A DNA stretch of 64,000 nt from Streptomyces sp. Ru73 (GCF_002920575.1 NZ_PQSQ01000015.1:1-64000), one strand, 5' to 3'. Shown: positions 46,021 through 55,774, counted from the stretch's first letter. Numbers and translations: made by a program. Notes: a model not told the origin generated them from the letters alone.

Positions 46021-47253
46021 TCAGCCCAGGACGCGGCCCAGCACGTAGACCGCGGGGGCGGCGAGCGCCAGCGGCAGCGCGACGCCGGCCGTCAGGTGCA
46101 CGAACCGCGAGGGGTAGTCGTAGCTGGCGACCCGCAGGCCGATGAGCGCGCAGCCGCCGGCCGCGAGGCCGAGGAACGCGCCGGCCGCGCCGTGGCCGCC
46201 GAACTGACCGGCCGCGATGCCCGCGCCGGTCGCGGCCAGCAGCGCCAGCACCAGCGAGACGGGGCCCGGCAGCGGCAGCGCCCGGGCGAGCACAGCCACC
46301 GCCACCGCCGCGGCACCGGTCACCGTGGCGTGCGGTGCGGCCGCCAGGTGGCCGGCGGCGAGCACCGCCAGCGCGGAGGAGGCCAGCCCCGCCGTCAGCG
46401 CGTACATCCGCTCGTCCGCGCTCTGGCGGTTGCGCAGCTGCAGGACGAGGACGAGCAGGCACCAGACGCCGAGCGTGCCGATGCCCACCACGGGCGCGTC
46501 AGCGCGGTCGGTGACCAGCAGCGCCACATCGGTGACCAGACCGCCCAGGAACGCCAGCGCGATGCCCTGGCGGGCCGGCCACATGCCGTTCAGCCGGAAC
46601 CAGCCGGCCGCCGTGACCGCCTGCAGGACCGCGACCACAGCGGCCGGGAACAGCCGGGGCAGCGGCGCCGCCAGCGCGAGCAGCACGGCGAGGCCCGCGG
46701 TGAGCACGGCCGGCTGGAAGCCCGGCGGGATGACCGGCGAGAGGCCGAGGGCACGGGCGCGCTGGTTCGGCGCGAGGTGCGAGAGGTCGTCGTCGGCCGG
46801 CGCGGGCTCCTCGTGCGCGGCGGGCTGCGGCGCCGGTGCCGGCTGGGCCGGGAACCGGTCGGTCGCCGCCGCGGCCGAGGCATGCGCCGGCTGACCCGCC
46901 TCGGTCTCCCAGGTCGCTCCGTCCCAGGTCTGGGTCTGCGGCGCGGCGTACGACGCCTGCGGCTGGGCGTACGGAGCCTGCGGCTCGCCGTAGGAAGGCT
47001 GCTGCGGCCGGTCGTACGGCGCCTGGGGATCGGCGTACGGCGCCTGCGGCTGCGCGTAAGGGTCGGTGTACGGGGCGGGCGCGCCGGCGTACGGGTCCTG
47101 GGCGTGGCCGTACGGGGCCTGCGGCGCTCCGCCGCCCTGCCCGTAGCCGTACCCGTGACCGCCGTACGCACCGTCGTCCTGCACCGGGCCCCCGTAGGAG
47201 CCGTACCGCTGTCCGTAAGGGTCGTGCTGCTGGTCGCTCATCTCGGCGCTCAT
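46021..47253 (-). CDS. Membrane protein with Tyr/Pro/Gln-rich N-terminal region
   Basis: 410 residues. The first 115 or so contain about ten QAPY/DPYA-type short repeats (PQAPYADPQAPYDRPQQPSY), followed by an Ala/Pro linker and about eight to ten transmembrane helices (AVLTAGLAVLLALAAPLPRL onward). No known transporter motifs. The cytoplasmic repetitive region may drive protein-protein contacts. Its start overlaps the MoaD-like stop by 4 bases (ATGA), showing coupling. Confidence 0.82.
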   Translation of the reverse strand: MSAEMSDQQHDPYGQRYGSYGGPVQDDGAYGGHGYGYGQGGGAPQAPYGHAQDPYAGAPAPYTDPYAQPQAPYADPQAPYDRPQQPSYGEPQAPYAQPQASYAAPQTQTWDGATWETEAGQPAHASAAAATDRFPAQPAPAPQPAAHEEPAPADDDLSHLAPNQRARALGLSPVIPPGFQPAVLTAGLAVLLALAAPLPRLFPAAVVAVLQAVTAAGWFRLNGMWPARQGIALAFLGGLVTDVALLVTDRADAPVVGIGTLGVWCLLVLVLQLRNRQSADERMYALTAGLASSALAVLAAGHLAAAPHATVTGAAAVAVAVLARALPLPGPVSLVLALLAATGAGIAAGQFGGHGAAGAFLGLAAGGCALIGLRVASYDYPSRFVHLTAGVALPLALAAPAVYVLGRVLG

Positions 47254-47513
47254 CCTCCCGCGAACGGCGGGAGGACCTCGACGGTGCCGCCCTGGGACAG
47301 TGGGACCGCGGCGTGGTCGCGGCTGCCGACGGCGGTGCCGTCGACGAGGAACGAACAGCGCGCGAGGACGCGGGCGAACTCCGGGTTCCCGGCGTGTGCC
47401 GCGCGCGCCGCCTCCAGTGCCTCGGCGAGCGTGCTCGCGGCGTACGGCTCCTCGGCCGTGCCGGCCGCGGCCTTCGCCGCCGCCCAGTAGCGCACGGTGC
47501 CTGTTGTTGTCAC
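47250..47513 (-). CDS. MoaD/ThiS-family sulfur-carrier protein
   Basis: 87-residue ubiquitin-like sulfur carrier: VRYWAAAKAAAGTAEEPY at the start and the C-terminal PLSQGGTVEVLPPFAGG, whose Gly-Gly end is adenylated and thiocarboxylated by a MoeB/ThiF-type enzyme. It could serve molybdopterin, thiamin or cysteine biosynthesis. AAGGGG is 7 bases before the GTG; an upstream ATG is possible. Confidence 0.9.
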   Translation of the reverse strand: MTTTGTVRYWAAAKAAAGTAEEPYAASTLAEALEAARAAHAGNPEFARVLARCSFLVDGTAVGSRDHAAVPLSQGGTVEVLPPFAGG

Positions 47514-47665
47514 GGACGGCCCCTTCTCGTTCGTTGCCGCCTCCATGATGGCGTACGCGGGCGGGCGCGCGGCTCCGGGCAAGCCTTGGCAAAGCCTCGG
47601 ACCGGGACCTTCGTATGACAGAAATATCGGTTGCTGCGACGAAACGCTCGCATAGGCTTCGGCGG

Positions 47666-49399
47666 GTGCTGGTCCGACTCGCCATGGCGCATTTGCGCCC
47701 CCACAGACGCTCGATATCCCTGATCGTGCTGCTCCAGCTCGTCCAGACGCTGGCCACGCTCTATCTGCCGACCCTCAACGCCGAGATCATTGACAACGGT
47801 GTCGTCCAAGGCGACACCGGCTACATCCTGCAGACCGGCGGCCTCATGATCGCCGTGACGCTGCTGCAGATCGTCTGCGCGATCGGCGCCGTCTACTTCG
47901 GCGCCCGCACCGCCATGGCCCTGGGCCGGGACATCCGGGCCGCGGTCTTCGACCGGGTGCAGTCCTTCTCCGCGCGCGAGCTGGGCTCCTTCGGCGCGCC
48001 CTCGCTCATCACCCGCACCACCAACGACGTCCAGCAGGTCCAGATGCTGGTGCTGATGACCTTCACCATGATGGTCGCCGCGCCCATCATGATGATCGGC
48101 GGCGTCGTCATGGCCCTCAACCAGGACGTGCCGCTCTCCGGACTGCTCCTGGTCATCGTCCCCGTACTCGGCGTCCTGGTGGCGCTGATCGTACGGCGGA
48201 TGCGCCCGCTCTTCCGGGGCGTGCAGGAGCGCATCGACACCGTCAACCGCGTACTGCGCGAACAGATCACCGGCATCCGGGTCATCCGCGCCTTCGTCCG
48301 CGACCAGCACGAGCGGACCCGCTTCGAGGGCGCCAACACCGACCTCTACGACGTCTCGCTGCGCGCAGGGCGTCTGATGTCCATGATGTTCCCGCTGGTC
48401 ATGCTGATCGTGAACGTCTCCAGCGTGGCCGTCGTCTGGTTCGGCGGCCACCGCATCGACAGCGGCGGCATGGAGATCGGCGCGCTGACCGCCTTCCTCA
48501 GCTACCTCATGTACATCCTGATGTCGATCATGATGGCGACGTTCATGGTCATGATGCTGCCGCGCGCCGAGGTCTGCGCCGAACGCATCCAGGAAGTGCT
48601 CGCCACCGACACCAGCGTCACCCCGCCCGCCGCCGGCGTCACCGAACTGCGCCGCCACGGCGAGCTGGAACTGCGGGACGTCGAATTCCGCTACCCCGGC
48701 GCCGAAGAACCCGTCCTCAAGGACGTGTCCCTCGTGGCCCGCCCCGGCGAGACCACCGCCGTCATCGGCTCCACCGGCAGCGGCAAGTCCACCCTCCTCG
48801 GCCTGGTGCCCCGGCTGTTCGACGCGACCGGCGGCACCGTGCTGGTGGACGGCGAGGACGTACGCGACCTCGACCCGCGCACCCTCTCCGACGCCATCGG
48901 CCTCGTACCGCAGAAGCCGTACCTCTTCTCCGGGACCGTCGCGAGCAACCTGCGCTACGGCAAGCCCGACGCCACCGACGAGGAACTCTGGCACGCGCTG
49001 GAGACCGCGCAGGCCCGCGACTTCGTCGAGCGCATGGACGGCGGCCTCGACGCCGAGATCGCGCAGGGCGGCACCAACGTCTCCGGCGGCCAGCGGCAGC
49101 GCCTGGCCATCGCCCGCGCGCTGGTCCGCAGGCCCGAGATCTACCTCTTCGACGACTCCTTCTCCGCGCTGGACTACGCCACCGACGCCGCCCTGCGGGC
49201 CGCGCTGGCCCGCGAGACCGGCCGGGCGACCGTGGTGATCGTCGCGCAGCGGGTGTCGACCATCCGCAACGCCGACCGGATCGTGGTGCTCGACGAGGGC
49301 CGCGTCGTCGGCACCGGCACGCACACCGAACTGATGGCGGACAACGAGACGTACCGGGAGATCGTGCTCTCCCAGCTCACCGAGCAGGAGGCGGCGTGA
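47666..49399 (+). CDS. Heterodimeric ABC exporter subunit, degenerate NBD
   Basis: 577 residues: six-helix exporter domain then an ATPase with Walker A GSTGSGKST, canonical signature NVSGGQRQRLAIARA and Walker B YLFDDSFSALD. The catalytic Glu after Walker B is replaced by Asp, as in TM287/BmrC-type subunits with one weak site. Its end overlaps the next gene by 4 bases (GTGA). TTGCTG/TAGGCT with 16-bp spacing places transcription at this GTG, suggesting a leaderless start; an upstream ATG (47615) would add 17 residues. Substrate unknown. Confidence 0.88.
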   Translation: MLVRLAMAHLRPHRRSISLIVLLQLVQTLATLYLPTLNAEIIDNGVVQGDTGYILQTGGLMIAVTLLQIVCAIGAVYFGARTAMALGRDIRAAVFDRVQSFSARELGSFGAPSLITRTTNDVQQVQMLVLMTFTMMVAAPIMMIGGVVMALNQDVPLSGLLLVIVPVLGVLVALIVRRMRPLFRGVQERIDTVNRVLREQITGIRVIRAFVRDQHERTRFEGANTDLYDVSLRAGRLMSMMFPLVMLIVNVSSVAVVWFGGHRIDSGGMEIGALTAFLSYLMYILMSIMMATFMVMMLPRAEVCAERIQEVLATDTSVTPPAAGVTELRRHGELELRDVEFRYPGAEEPVLKDVSLVARPGETTAVIGSTGSGKSTLLGLVPRLFDATGGTVLVDGEDVRDLDPRTLSDAIGLVPQKPYLFSGTVASNLRYGKPDATDEELWHALETAQARDFVERMDGGLDAEIAQGGTNVSGGQRQRLAIARALVRRPEIYLFDDSFSALDYATDAALRAALARETGRATVVIVAQRVSTIRNADRIVVLDEGRVVGTGTHTELMADNETYREIVLSQLTEQEAA

Positions 49400-51390
49400 G
49401 TACCCCGGCCAAGGGCGGCACCCCGGACAAGGGCGCGGCCCCGCAGCGGACGGCGGGCCCCAGACCCGGCGCGGGCCCGGCCCGCTTCATGGGCGGCCAG
49501 CCCACCGAGAAGTCCATGGACTTCAAGGGCTCGGGCAAGCGGCTGCTGCGCCAGATACGGCCCGAGCGCGGCATCGTCACGGTCGCGCTCGTGCTCGGCA
49601 CGATCAGCGTGGCCCTGACCGTCGCCGGACCCAAGGTGCTCGGCCACGCCACCGACCTGATCATGGCCGGCATCGTCGGCCGTCAGCTCCCCGCCGGCAT
49701 CACCAAGGAACAGGCCGTCGAGGCCCTGCGCCACCAGGGCAAGGACGGGCTCGCCGACATCCTCGGCACGATGCCGGTGAACCCCGGCCACGGCATCGAC
49801 TTCGGCGCGGTCGGCACCGTCCTGCTGTGGGTACTGCTGATCTACCTGGCCTCCTCGGCGTTCGGCTTCGTACAGGCCCGCATCGTCACCAAGGTCGTCC
49901 AGCGCACCGTCTTCCGGCTGCGCGAGCAGGTCGAGGAGAAGCTGGCCCGGCTGCCGCTGAGCTACTTCGACAAGCAGCCGCGCGGCGAGGTGCTCTCCCG
50001 CGCCACCAACGACATCGACAACATCCAGCAGACCTTCCAGCAGACGTTCAGCCAGGTCGTCGCCTCGCTGCTGACCATCGTCGGCGTGCTGGCGATGATG
50101 TTCTGGATCTCGCCGCTGCTGGCCCTGGTCGCGCTGGTCACCGTGCCGGTCTCGGTGGTCGTCGCGACCCGGATCGGCAAGCGGGCGCAGCCGCAGTTCG
50201 TCCAGCAGTGGAAGACCACCGGCAAGCTGAACGCGCACATCGAGGAGATGTACACCGGCCACTCGCTGGTCAAGGTCTTCGGCCGGCAGCAGGAGTCCGC
50301 CGAGCTCTTCCGCAAGGAGAACGAGGCGCTCTACGAGGCGGGCTTCCGGGCGCAGTTCATCTCGGGCGTCATCCAGCCCGCGATGATGTTCATCGGCAAC
50401 CTCAACTACGTCCTGGTGGCCGTGGTCGGCGGCCTCCGCGTCGCGGCCGGCGCGCTCTCCATCGGCGACGTGCAGGCGTTCATCCAGTACTCCCGGCAGT
50501 TCAGCCAGCCGCTCACCCAGGTCGCCTCGATGGCCAACCTGGTGCAGTCCGGCGTCGCCTCGGCCGAGCGGGTCTTCGAGCTGCTGGACGCCGACGAGCA
50601 GGAGCCGGACGCGAAGGAGGCCCCGCGCCCCGGCCACGTGTCGGGCAGGGTCGCCTTCGAGCACGTCTCCTTCCGGTACGACCCCGAGAAGCCGCTCATC
50701 GAGGACCTGTCGCTCGCGGTCAGCCCCGGCCAGACGGTGGCCATCGTCGGCCCCACCGGCGCCGGCAAGACGACGCTGGTCAACCTGCTCATGCGGTTCT
50801 ACGAGGTGACCGGCGGCCGGATCACACTGGACGGCGTGGACATCGCCGCGATGGCCCGCGAGGAGCTGCGCGCGAACATCGGGATGGTGCTCCAGGACAC
50901 CTGGCTCTTCGGCGGGACCATCGCCGAGAACATCGCGTACGGCGCGCCCGAGGGCACCTCGATGGACAAGATCGTGGAGGCCGCGAAGGCCACCCACGTG
51001 GACCGCTTCGTACGCACCCTCCCGGACGGCTACGACACCGTCATCGACGAGGAGGGCGGCAACGTCTCGGTCGGCGAGAAGCAGCTGATCACCATCGCCC
51101 GCGCGTTCCTCGCCGAGCCCGCGATCCTGGTGCTGGACGAGGCGACCAGCTCGGTGGACACCCGTACCGAGCTGCTCATCCAGCAGGCCATGGCGCAGCT
51201 GCGCGCGGGCCGGACGAGCTTCGTGATCGCGCACCGCCTGTCCACGATCCGCGACGCCGACCTGATCCTGGTCATGGAGTCCGGCACGATCGTCGAACAG
51301 GGCACGCACGACGCCCTGCTGGCCGCCGACGGCGCCTACGCGCGCCTGTACGCGGCCCAGTTCGCCGAGGCGGTCGCGGAGACGGACTGA
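49396..51390 (+). CDS. Heterodimeric ABC exporter subunit, catalytic NBD
   Basis: 664 residues with about 45 extra polar N-terminal residues, a six-helix exporter domain (a loop of about 60 residues between TM1 and TM2) and an ATPase domain: Walker A GPTGAGKTT, Walker B VLVLDEATSSVD with intact Glu, but signature NVSVGEKQLITIARA, which departs from LSGGQ. Together with the partner's Asp this gives the asymmetric sites of heterodimeric multidrug exporters. Translationally coupled to the first subunit. Confidence 0.92.
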   Translation: MSTPAKGGTPDKGAAPQRTAGPRPGAGPARFMGGQPTEKSMDFKGSGKRLLRQIRPERGIVTVALVLGTISVALTVAGPKVLGHATDLIMAGIVGRQLPAGITKEQAVEALRHQGKDGLADILGTMPVNPGHGIDFGAVGTVLLWVLLIYLASSAFGFVQARIVTKVVQRTVFRLREQVEEKLARLPLSYFDKQPRGEVLSRATNDIDNIQQTFQQTFSQVVASLLTIVGVLAMMFWISPLLALVALVTVPVSVVVATRIGKRAQPQFVQQWKTTGKLNAHIEEMYTGHSLVKVFGRQQESAELFRKENEALYEAGFRAQFISGVIQPAMMFIGNLNYVLVAVVGGLRVAAGALSIGDVQAFIQYSRQFSQPLTQVASMANLVQSGVASAERVFELLDADEQEPDAKEAPRPGHVSGRVAFEHVSFRYDPEKPLIEDLSLAVSPGQTVAIVGPTGAGKTTLVNLLMRFYEVTGGRITLDGVDIAAMAREELRANIGMVLQDTWLFGGTIAENIAYGAPEGTSMDKIVEAAKATHVDRFVRTLPDGYDTVIDEEGGNVSVGEKQLITIARAFLAEPAILVLDEATSSVDTRTELLIQQAMAQLRAGRTSFVIAHRLSTIRDADLILVMESGTIVEQGTHDALLAADGAYARLYAAQFAEAVAETD

Positions 51391-51591
51391 GACCTCTGCC
51401 GCGCCCGCCCGCCGCTGTCAGACCCTCCCCGTACTGTGTTGAGAAGGGGACCCCAAAAATCCCCCATGGGGGAGAAGGCGGGGGAAACGGTACGGCTGAG
51501 GGGGAGGCGGCGGGGGGGGGGAGCGGTACGCCGCTGGGCAGGGGGGACAGGTGCGTACCCCGCGTCGTGATGGAGTCGGGGAAGCCGCCCC

Positions 51592-52446
51592 TCACCCGTG
51601 TTCGTTGAGCCAGCTCGCGATGCGGGTCAGGAGTTCTGGGGGTGCGGCGTTTTCCGCGTGGCCGTAGCCGGGTTCGATCCAGAGGTCGGTGGAGTCGGGG
51701 GCGGCGGCGGCCGCGAGGGCGCGGGGGTGGTCGAGCGGGAAGTACGGGTCGCGGTCGCCGTGCACGATCAGCAGCGGGGTCGGGGCGATCAGCGGCGCCG
51801 CCTCGGTGGGGGAGAGGGGCACCGGGTCCCAGCCGCGGGAGTGGATGCGGGTGTGCAGCCCGAGCCGGCCCACCAGGCGGCCCAGCGGCCGCTCCACCAC
51901 CCAGTGCAGCCGCCGCATCGCCGCGGTACCCCGGTAGTACCAGCGAGCAGGGGCGCTCACCGCCACCACCATGTCGGTGTGCGCACCTGTGCGCCCCTCG
52001 TGCGCCTGGCGGTACTCGGCGGCGTGCCGGATCACCACCGAGCCGCCCATCGAGAAGCCCACGGTCGCCACCCGGGTGTGGCCCAGGATGCGCGCCCAGC
52101 GCACCGCGGCCGCCAGGTCCAGCACCTCCCGGTCGCCCACCGTGGACCGCCCGCCCGATCGGCCGTGCCCCCGGAAGGAGAACGTGACCACGGGGCTGTG
52201 CTGCGCGAACACGGCGGCGGCGCGGCGCAGCGCGGGGCGGTCGAGGGAGCCGGTGAAGCCGTGCGCGAGGACCACGACGAGGCCGTCGGGGGCGGCGGCC
52301 GGGGCGCCGGCGCGGGCCGGGCGCCGGGGGGTGTACTCGGCCTCGATGCACACGCCGTCGTCCGTCAACAAGGACACGCGCCGACCACTCGAAGTGATCG
52401 AAGGAACACAAGATCGCGCAAAGTCGGCCGACGGCTGGGAAGACAT
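51592..52446 (-). CDS. Alpha/beta hydrolase
   Basis: 284 residues. Nucleophile elbow GFSMGGSVV (Ser near 127), oxyanion region AHGFTGS, acid in VHGDRDPYFP, and the catalytic His in EPGYGHAEN. Probably a serine esterase or lipase-like enzyme; the substrate is unknown. CAGAAT lies exactly 7 bases before the ATG and shares its bases with a plus-strand -10, so this start and leaderless transcription are favoured. No other ribosome-binding site is seen. Confidence 0.85.
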   Translation of the reverse strand: MSSQPSADFARSCVPSITSSGRRVSLLTDDGVCIEAEYTPRRPARAGAPAAAPDGLVVVLAHGFTGSLDRPALRRAAAVFAQHSPVVTFSFRGHGRSGGRSTVGDREVLDLAAAVRWARILGHTRVATVGFSMGGSVVIRHAAEYRQAHEGRTGAHTDMVVAVSAPARWYYRGTAAMRRLHWVVERPLGRLVGRLGLHTRIHSRGWDPVPLSPTEAAPLIAPTPLLIVHGDRDPYFPLDHPRALAAAAAPDSTDLWIEPGYGHAENAAPPELLTRIASWLNEHG

Positions 52447-52468
52447 GTGGGCTATTCTGGCGGGCATG
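52444..52468. promoter_or_regulatory. Overlapping divergent promoters between the hydrolase and glnR
   Basis: Plus strand: TATTCT (52453-52458), then 7 bases, then ATG at 52466. Minus strand: CAGAAT (complement of 52454-52459), 7 bases, then the hydrolase ATG. The two -10 elements share five base pairs, a symmetric bidirectional arrangement. Confidence 0.6.
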
Positions 52469-52511
52469 AAGGATCCGGGCAGCGTAGCCCCCGGATCCTT
52501 TTGTGCTTTCA
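52469..52511 (+). terminator. Intrinsic terminator immediately after a plus-strand start, upstream of glnR
   Basis: Perfect 11-bp stem AAGGATCCGGG with complement and a 10-base loop, followed by TTTTGTGCTTT on the plus strand. It is a rare U-tract terminator for Streptomyces and lies only a few bases after the presumed transcription start, in the leader region of glnR. Confidence 0.65.
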
Positions 52512-52745
52512 GACGCGCCGCGCGCGGATGAGCGCAGGTGTGCTCCTTGGGCGCGGAGCGTACCGAAGCGCTCACGTTCCGGAGGCACGCGAACCTCGCA
52601 ACGGCGCGGGGCCCGCGATGTGAGAAGCAGTGCCGCAAACGTCCTCGCAGGCAGGGACCGAGGAGGAACCGATGGGCGAGCGAAGCGTGCAGGAACACCG
52701 AACGGACAGGCAACGACGGACGACCCGGACGGGCGGTGAGCGACG

Positions 52746-53570
52746 ATGAGCTCGCTGCTCCTCCTGACCAACGCTCTCCAGCCCTCCACGGAAGTGCTGC
52801 CCGCGCTCGGCCTCCTGCTGCACAGCGTGCGCGTCGCTCCGGCCGAGGGCCCGGCCCTGGTGGACACCCCCGGCGCCGACGTCATCCTCATCGACGGCCG
52901 CCGCGACCTCCCGCAGGTCCGGTCGCTCTGCCAGCTGCTGCGCTCCACCGGCCCCGGCTGTCCCCTCGTCCTCGTCGTGACCGAGGGCGGCCTCGCCGCC
53001 GTCACCGCCGACTGGGGCATCGACGACGTCCTGCTCGACACCGCGGGGCCCGCCGAGGTCGAGGCGCGGCTCCGGCTCGCCATGGGCCGCCAGCAGATCT
53101 CCACGGACGACAGCCCGATGGAGATCCGCACCGGTGACCTGTCCGTGGACGAGGCGACCTACAGCGCCAAGCTCAAGGGCCGGGTGCTGGACCTGACCTT
53201 CAAGGAGTTCGAGCTCCTGAAGTACCTCGCGCAGCACCCGGGCCGGGTCTTCACCCGCGCCCAGCTGCTGCAGGAGGTCTGGGGGTACGACTACTTCGGC
53301 GGTACGCGCACCGTCGACGTGCACGTACGGCGGCTGCGCGCCAAGCTCGGCCCGGAGCACGAGTCGCTCATCGGCACCGTGCGCAATGTCGGCTACCGCT
53401 TCGTCGTACCGGAGAAGGTCGAGCGGGCCGCCGAGGAGGCCAAGGGGAAGGCCGCGCAGCAGGCCGCGCAGCAGACCGGGCGCCCGGCCGCCGGGGCCGC
53501 GGACGAGGCCCGCGAGCACGCCGCCGACCGGAGCGCGGCGACCAGCGGCGCACGCCCTGCCGACCGCTAG
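52746..53570 (+). CDS. glnR: Nitrogen regulator GlnR
   Basis: 274 residues. The N-terminal receiver-like domain ([21 protein letters not shown] ... [18 protein letters not shown]) keeps one Asp but lacks the usual acidic pocket and conserved Lys, as expected for the orphan GlnR. The C-terminal winged helix ([51 protein letters not shown], split here) is OmpR-type and binds GTnAC/GaAAC sites at glnA, amtB and nir. An Ala/Glu tail follows. The start has GGTGAG upstream. No kinase is adjacent. Confidence 0.96.
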   Translation: MSSLLLLTNALQPSTEVLPALGLLLHSVRVAPAEGPALVDTPGADVILIDGRRDLPQVRSLCQLLRSTGPGCPLVLVVTEGGLAAVTADWGIDDVLLDTAGPAEVEARLRLAMGRQQISTDDSPMEIRTGDLSVDEATYSAKLKGRVLDLTFKEFELLKYLAQHPGRVFTRAQLLQEVWGYDYFGGTRTVDVHVRRLRAKLGPEHESLIGTVRNVGYRFVVPEKVERAAEEAKGKAAQQAAQQTGRPAAGAADEAREHAADRSAATSGARPADR

Positions 53571-53594
53571 CACCACCCGCGTAGACTGCCGCGC

Positions 53595-54620
53595 GTGGCC
53601 AAGGTGACGCGGGATGATGTGGCGAGGCTGGCGGGGACGTCCACCGCCGTGGTGAGTTACGTCATCAACAACGGACCGAGGCCGGTCGCCCCGGCCACGC
53701 GCGAGCGGGTGCTCGCCGCGATCAAGGAGCTGGGCTACCGGCCGGACCGCGTCGCGCAGGCCATGGCCTCCCGGCGTACCGACCTCATAGGGCTCATCGT
53801 TCCCGACACCCGGCAGCCGTTCTTCGCGGAGATGGCGCACGCGGTGGAGCGTGCCGCCTCCGAGCGCGGCAAGATGGTGCTGGTCGGCAACGCCAACTAC
53901 GAGGACGAGCGCGAGGTCCACTACCTCCGCGCCTTCCTCGGGATGCGGGTCGCGGGGCTCATCCTGATCAGCCAGGGCCCTAGTGAGCACGCCGCCGCCG
54001 AGATCGACACCTGGGACGCCCGTGTGGTGCTGCTGCACCGCCGGCCGGACGCGATCGACGACGTCGCCGTCATGGCGGACGACATCGGCGGCGCCCAGCT
54101 CGCCACCCGCCACCTGCTGGAGCACGGCCACCCCTACGTCGCGTTCTTCGGCGGTCTGGAGGAGACGCCGAAGTCCGGCGACCCGGTCACCGACCACGTC
54201 AAGGGCTGGCAGCGGGCCATGCAGGAGGCCGGCCGCTCGACCGAGGGCCGGTACTTCCAGGCTCCGTACAACCGCTACGAGGCGTATCCGCTCGCGCTGA
54301 AGCTGCTCGACGGCCCGGACCGGCCGCCGGCGATCATGTGCGCCACCGACGACCAGGCCATCGCCGTGCTGCGCGCGGCGCGTGAGCTGCGCATCGACGT
54401 GCCGGGCGAGCTGGCGGTGGCGGGCTTCGACGACGTGAAGGAGGCGGCGCTGACCGATCCGCCGCTCACCACGATCGGCTCGGACCGTGAGGCGATGGCC
54501 CGTACGGCGGTGGACCTGGTGCTGGACGACGCGCTGCGGCTGGCCGGGTCGCGCCGGGAGCGGCTGCGCCAGTACCCGTCCCGGCTGGTGGTCCGCCGGT
54601 CCTGCGGCTGCGGGGGCTGA
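53595..54620 (+). CDS. LacI-family transcriptional regulator
   Basis: 341 residues: N-terminal HTH ([28 protein letters not shown]) with hinge helix, then the periplasmic-binding-like effector domain ([18 protein letters not shown]). The C-terminal [10 protein letters not shown] is usual in LacI/CcpA relatives. TAGACT ends exactly 7 bases before the GTG, so leaderless translation is likely. It starts 24 bp after glnR. No sugar-uptake operon is adjacent. Confidence 0.92.
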   Translation: MAKVTRDDVARLAGTSTAVVSYVINNGPRPVAPATRERVLAAIKELGYRPDRVAQAMASRRTDLIGLIVPDTRQPFFAEMAHAVERAASERGKMVLVGNANYEDEREVHYLRAFLGMRVAGLILISQGPSEHAAAEIDTWDARVVLLHRRPDAIDDVAVMADDIGGAQLATRHLLEHGHPYVAFFGGLEETPKSGDPVTDHVKGWQRAMQEAGRSTEGRYFQAPYNRYEAYPLALKLLDGPDRPPAIMCATDDQAIAVLRAARELRIDVPGELAVAGFDDVKEAALTDPPLTTIGSDREAMARTAVDLVLDDALRLAGSRRERLRQYPSRLVVRRSCGCGG

Positions 54621-54670
54621 CCTCCGCGCGGGGGCGTCTTTATACCGGGCATACCGACTTCTGCCGGACC

Positions 54671-54698
54671 TCTCAGGGTGCTCTCAGCTCCTTCTCAT
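54671..54698 (+). promoter_or_regulatory. 11-bp direct repeats upstream of the HtrA-like gene
   Basis: TCTCAG, TCTCAG and TCTCAT start at 54671, 54682 and 54693, exactly 11 bp apart and 24 bp before the start codon. This phasing is typical of an OmpR-family response regulator site; the regulator encoded one gene downstream is the obvious candidate. Confidence 0.7.
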
Positions 54699-54721
54699 GC
54701 ACGGCTCGCAGAGTGGTGGAC

Positions 54722-55774
54722 ATGACCGAGAGCTACCGCCGAAGCGGCGAAGAGACCCCGCAGTACGACACCCGTCGGTCGACCCCGTACGCGTCCTTCG
54801 GCCCGTACGGCCAGGGGCAGGCGGCCTGTCCGCCGCCGCCCCCGTACGCTCCGCCGGGCGCGCCCGCCGACGGTGGTCCCGAGGACGCCCCGCGCCGCCG
54901 GATGCGCCGCCCCGTCGCGCTGATCGCGGCGGTCGCGCTGGCCTCCGGTCTGATCGGCGGCGGCAGTGCCGCGCTCATCGAGGGCGCCACGCAGGGCGCC
55001 GGCAGCAGCGGCCAGAGCACCGCCGTGGTCAACGCGGGCGCCACCACCGGCAACGGGGTCTCCTCGGTGGCGAAGGCGGTCAGCCCCGCCATCGTCGAGA
55101 TCAAGGCCCGGACCGCCGACGGCCGGTCCACCGGCTCCGGCGTCGTCCTCACCGGCGACGGCGAGATCATCACCAACAACCACGTGGTCTCCGGCGCGGA
55201 CACCGTCTCCGTCTCCTTCAGCGACGGCTCGACCAGGACCGCGCGGGTCGTGGGCACCGACCCGGACAAGGACCTGGCGCTGATCAAGGTCAAGGGCGCC
55301 AAGGACCTCACGCACGCCACCCTCGGCGACTCCAGCAAGCTGGCGGTCGGCGACCAGGTCGTCGCGATCGGCTCGCCCGAGGGGCTCACCGGCTCGGTGA
55401 CCAGCGGCATCGTCTCCGCGCTCAACCGCGACGTGACCGTGCCCAAGGAGGACCAGGGCCAGCAGCAACAGCAGCAGGGCCAGGGCGACATACCGTGGCC
55501 GTTCGAGTTCGGCGGCAACCAGTACAACGGTGACACCGGCGACTCGACCACGTCCTACAAGGCGATACAGACCGATGCCTCGCTCAACCCCGGCAACTCC
55601 GGCGGTGCCCTGATCGACATGTCCGGCCGGATCATCGGCATCAACTCCGCCATGTACTCGCCGTCCAACGCCACCAGCAGCACCGCCGGCAGCGTCGGCC
55701 TCGGCTTCGCCATCCCGATCAACACCGTCAAGGCCGACCTGGACAACCTGCGCTCCGGCGGCAGCGGCAGCTGA
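54722..55774 (+). CDS. HtrA/DegP-like membrane-anchored serine protease without PDZ domain
   Basis: About 350 residues: Pro/Tyr-rich cytoplasmic tail, one transmembrane helix (residues 67-87, [21 protein letters not shown]), then a trypsin-like domain outside the cell. Catalytic triad: His in ITNNHVV, Asp in [11 protein letters not shown] and Ser in [20 protein letters not shown] insertion sits in the domain. The protein ends soon after the protease core, so the PDZ domain of classical HtrA is missing. It likely handles misfolded secreted proteins and is linked to the two-component pair that follows. Confidence 0.9.
   Translation: MTESYRRSGEETPQYDTRRSTPYASFGPYGQGQAACPPPPPYAPPGAPADGGPEDAPRRRMRRPVALIAAVALASGLIGGGSAALIEGATQGAGSSGQSTAVVNAGATTGNGVSSVAKAVSPAIVEIKARTADGRSTGSGVVLTGDGEIITNNHVVSGADTVSVSFSDGSTRTARVVGTDPDKDLALIKVKGAKDLTHATLGDSSKLAVGDQVVAIGSPEGLTGSVTSGIVSALNRDVTVPKEDQGQQQQQQGQGDIPWPFEFGGNQYNGDTGDSTTSYKAIQTDASLNPGNSGGALIDMSGRIIGINSAMYSPSNATSSTAGSVGLGFAIPINTVKADLDNLRSGGSGS

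Noticed and set aside
51430..51500. CCCCCATGGGGG palindrome after the ABC exporter, considered as a terminator.
   Set aside because: The stem is only 6 bp with no loop and lies in a G/C homopolymer-rich stretch; it may contribute to termination but cannot be supported.
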